From contig JAUNAJ010000009.1 in assembly GCA_030527645.1 (NCBI GenBank), forward strand, positions 1-64,000: 64,000 nt of DNA. The letters are read 5' to 3'. The position numbers and the translations under genes were made by a program. The DNA comes from Lachnospiraceae bacterium. GTDB lineage: Bacteria; Bacillota; Clostridia; Lachnospirales; Lachnospiraceae. This document shows positions 61,582 to 64,000 of the stretch, piece by piece (position 1 is the first letter of the stretch; the number at the start of each line of letters is the position of its first letter). The notes below the pieces were generated by a model that saw nothing but the letters and a program-made list of their open reading frames with translations, did not search any database and was not told where the DNA came from.

Positions 61582-63033
61582 ATGTACAAAAAATCCGTCA
61601 GCAGCTGGCTGAAGCACTGGGATTTTATGGTGATGGACATCCTTGTTCTGCATCTGTGCGTATTACTTTCATTCGACCTGATCTGGAATGAAGGCATTCC
61701 ATATATGAATATGCGATTCAGAACCATCGCTCTGCTGTTTCTGCTATGTCAGCTGGCTGTCATGTTCTTTACACAGCCCTACAAAGGAATTCTGAAAAGG
61801 GGCAATGCGGCAGAACTGGGATTGTCCCTGCGGCATACACTTTCGGTGTTGGCATCGTATGTAATCGCAACCTTTGTGCTGCACCAGCAGCATATTTTTT
61901 CGAGACGATTCATTGCGGCCTGTATGGTGCTGTACGCAGCAGCTACATTTCTTACAAGATTTGGTCTGAAGAAATTTGTTATGCACCGTCTGCGGATCAC
62001 GAAGACAAAAAGTGCTATGGTGGTGATCACTACCAGCAGCATGATCAAGGATGTGATCAATAATCTGACAAAGTCAGAGCTGTACGATTATTTTATCAGC
62101 GGCATTGTTCTTGTGGACAGGAATGTAAAAAACCGGAAGATCGCAGGAATCCCCGTACTGGAGAATAACGACGATATTCTCGGTCAGATCAGCCGTGAAT
62201 GGGTTGATGAGGTATTTATCTGTCTGCCGGATGAGCTGGCACTTTCTGATGATGCAAAAGAAAAGCTGATCAGTATGGGTGTGACGACCCATTACTGCCT
62301 TGCCGAGCTGCAGGATGACAGCTGGGGAGAGCGTCATGTACAGAGTCTCGGTGACTATGCTGTCGTAACCAGCGGAATGAAGATGGTTGCTCCGAAGGAT
62401 CTGCTGTACAAGCGCCTTCTGGATATTGTGGGAGCTATTGTAGGATGTATTATTTGTGGAATCCTGTTTATCTTTGTTGCTCCGGCAATCTACATGAAAT
62501 CGCCGGGACCGATCTTCTTCAGTCAGACCAGGATCGGACTGAACGGAAAGCCCTTTAAAATCTATAAGTTCCGAAGCATGTATATGGATGCGGAGGAGAG
62601 GAAGGCTGCGCTTCTGGCCCAGAGCGAGGTGGATTCTGTCATGTTCAAGATGGAGGATGACCCCCGGATCATCGGAAGCGAGAAGAAGGACAGAAATGGA
62701 AAGCCAAAGGGAATCGGAAACTTCATCCGGAAAACATCCATCGATGAATTCCCGCAGTTTTTCAATGTGCTGAAGGGAGATATGTCTCTGGTTGGAACCC
62801 GTCCGCCCACGGTAGATGAGTGGGAGCGCTACGATATTCAGCACCGTGCCCGCATGCGTGTAAAGCCGGGTATCACAGGTTTGTGGCAGGTAAGCGGACG
62901 CAGCAACATTGAAAGTATGGACGAGGTGGTTCGTCTGGATAAGGAGTATATTCAGAACTGGAGCATGAAGCTGGATATTGCGATCCTGTTTAAAACGGTG
63001 AAGGTCGTACTGCTTCATGAGGGCGCTGTCTGA
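61582..63033 (+). CDS. Polyprenyl-phosphate sugar-1-phosphate transferase (glycan priming enzyme)
   Basis: 483 aa. Four N-terminal membrane helices (~15-130), a CoA-binding-like Rossmann domain (~140-240) and a fifth helix (~285-305) before the catalytic bacterial sugar transferase domain: KSPGPIFFSQTRIGLNGKPFKIYKFRSMYMDAE, KTSIDEFPQFFNVLKGDMSLVGTRPPTVDEWERY and VKPGITGLWQVSGRSN. It moves a sugar-1-phosphate to undecaprenyl phosphate to start exopolysaccharide or capsule units. AGGAGGAG precedes the ATG. Other glycan genes are not in the window. Confidence 0.94.
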   Translation: MYKKSVSSWLKHWDFMVMDILVLHLCVLLSFDLIWNEGIPYMNMRFRTIALLFLLCQLAVMFFTQPYKGILKRGNAAELGLSLRHTLSVLASYVIATFVLHQQHIFSRRFIAACMVLYAAATFLTRFGLKKFVMHRLRITKTKSAMVVITTSSMIKDVINNLTKSELYDYFISGIVLVDRNVKNRKIAGIPVLENNDDILGQISREWVDEVFICLPDELALSDDAKEKLISMGVTTHYCLAELQDDSWGERHVQSLGDYAVVTSGMKMVAPKDLLYKRLLDIVGAIVGCIICGILFIFVAPAIYMKSPGPIFFSQTRIGLNGKPFKIYKFRSMYMDAEERKAALLAQSEVDSVMFKMEDDPRIIGSEKKDRNGKPKGIGNFIRKTSIDEFPQFFNVLKGDMSLVGTRPPTVDEWERYDIQHRARMRVKPGITGLWQVSGRSNIESMDEVVRLDKEYIQNWSMKLDIAILFKTVKVVLLHEGAV

Positions 63034-63071
63034 TAAGAGCTCAACTTGAAATAAAGGAGGACAAATAAATT

Positions 63072-64000
63072 ATGTGTGGAATAGTGGGGTACAACGGATC
63101 ACAGCAGGCGGCACCGATTCTTCTGGACGGTCTGTCTAAGCTGGAGTACAGAGGATATGATTCGGCAGGTATTGCAGTTCGTGACGGAGATAACAAGATC
63201 CGGATCGCAAAGGAAAAGGGACGCCTGCGCTACCTGTCTGAGAAGACCAATGAAGGAAAATCCATGATCGGAAACTGCGGAATCGGTCATACCAGATGGG
63301 CGACTCACGGTGTTCCTTCCGAGAAGAATGCACATCCGCATTACAGCAACGATGAGAATGTAACCGGTGTTCATAACGGTATCATTGAGAATTATCAGGA
63401 ATTAAAGGACAAGCTGATCAGAAAGGGGTATGAGTTCTACTCAGAGACTGATACCGAGGTTCTGATCAAGACGGTGGACTACTACTATAAAAAGTATAAT
63501 ATCGGACCGATCGATGCCATCGCAAAGACTATGGTTCGTGTCAGAGGTTCTTATGCTCTGGCTCTTATGTTCAAGGAATATCCGGATCAGATCTGGGTGG
63601 CAAGAAAAGACAGCCCCATGATCATCGGTGTGAAGGAGGGTGAGAGCTATGTGGCATCAGACGTGCCGGCCATCCTCAAATACACAAGGGATGTGTATTA
63701 CATCGGCAATCTGGAGATGGCCTGTCTGTCCAAGGGAGATGTGCATTTTTACAATCTGGACGGCGATGAGATTCAGAAGGATCTGGTCAACATTGACTGG
63801 GATTCCGAGGCGGCAGAAAAGGGCGGCTACGAGCATTTCATGATGAAGGAGATCCACGAGCAGCCGAAGGTTCTGGAGGATACCTTTAACAGCGTACTGA
63901 AGGACGGCAGGATCGATCTGTCAGGTATCGGTCTTACTGTTGAGAAAATGAAACAGTATCGTCAGATCTATATCGTTGCCTGCGGTTCTGCTTATCATGT
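63072..64000 (+). CDS. glmS: Glutamine-fructose-6-phosphate aminotransferase (partial, 3' end outside window)
   Basis: 309 codons seen. Starts MCGIVGYNG, so Cys2 becomes the N-terminal nucleophile of the class II glutaminase. LEYRGYDSAGIAV, GHTRWATHGVPSEKNAHPH, VHNGIIENYQEL and SETDTEVL follow. The isomerase half begins with FMMKEIHEQPKVLEDT and VACGSAYHV at the window end. It makes glucosamine-6-phosphate for peptidoglycan and other glycans. AAAGGAGG sits ~11 bases before the ATG. No glmS-ribozyme core is visible in the 38 bases upstream. Confidence 0.97.
   Translation, partial: MCGIVGYNGSQQAAPILLDGLSKLEYRGYDSAGIAVRDGDNKIRIAKEKGRLRYLSEKTNEGKSMIGNCGIGHTRWATHGVPSEKNAHPHYSNDENVTGVHNGIIENYQELKDKLIRKGYEFYSETDTEVLIKTVDYYYKKYNIGPIDAIAKTMVRVRGSYALALMFKEYPDQIWVARKDSPMIIGVKEGESYVASDVPAILKYTRDVYYIGNLEMACLSKGDVHFYNLDGDEIQKDLVNIDWDSEAAEKGGYEHFMMKEIHEQPKVLEDTFNSVLKDGRIDLSGIGLTVEKMKQYRQIYIVACGSAYH

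Noticed and set aside
63034..63071. glmS ribozyme
   Set aside because: Only 38 bases separate glmS from the upstream gene, and the ribozyme core is not present there.
1..64000. CRISPR arrays, tRNA or rRNA genes
   Set aside because: No regularly spaced repeat-spacer arrays, tRNA cloverleaf sequences or rRNA segments were recognised by eye on either strand.

Overview
The window looks like a chromosome segment from an anaerobic, low-to-mid-GC Clostridia, most likely a gut Lachnospiraceae. This is inferred from gene style: AGGAGG ribosome sites, several TTG/GTG starts, a CooS-type CO dehydrogenase, lipoproteins with acidic Ser/Glu/Ala linkers, YesM/YesN-type two-component genes and a methionine aminopeptidase with a SEC-C zinc knuckle. 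Species cannot be read from the sequence.

Host layout, left: cooS is followed by a stand-alone N-terminal domain of acetyl-CoA synthase with no A-cluster part (240-3142). A Uma2 nuclease-like gene comes next on the minus strand, then rpsO, pnp, dut, a secreted metallo-beta-lactamase-fold lipoprotein, and a YesM/YesN pair translationally coupled to a solute-binding lipoprotein gene.

That lipoprotein gene is split by a 13.4 kb integrated element (14141-27578). Joining the two host pieces at a shared GGAAA restores an uninterrupted 403-codon frame, which fixes the element's ends. The element carries integrase (with an inserted helix-turn-helix), repressor, face-to-face promoters, a small excisionase-like protein, a primase-helicase, GGTGAAAG iteron-like repeats, and an HK97-type head and packaging set: portal, protease-capsid fusion, connector, HNH, small protein, large terminase and head closure. 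It has no tail, lysis or late-regulation genes. At its right end sits a cargo of HTH regulator, EcoRI-family adenine methylase (3' end frame-disrupted after an AG repeat) and DUF262-HNH protein. The content matches a capsid-forming phage satellite (cf-PICI-like) with a candidate restriction-modification cargo, and this is the most distinctive system in the window.

Host layout, right: map, a VOC protein, an AAA-ATPase/nuclease-fold protein, an ABC ATPase with an exporter fused to a CPBP protease, a DUF1292 protein, ilvE, an Orn/Lys/Arg-decarboxylase-family enzyme, exodeoxyribonuclease III, a GH13 protein that has lost catalytic residues, a DUF5662 protein and aspartate kinase. Next are a large surface protein with tandem domains and a related iron-complex-type binding lipoprotein, a LUD-domain protein, the pyrH-frr-uppS-cdsA-rseP run, an oppBCDFA transport cluster whose binding protein looks circularly permuted, a sugar-phosphate transferase that would start glycan synthesis, and the 5' part of glmS, which leaves the window. 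Several families of palindromic dispersed repeats lie between host genes.
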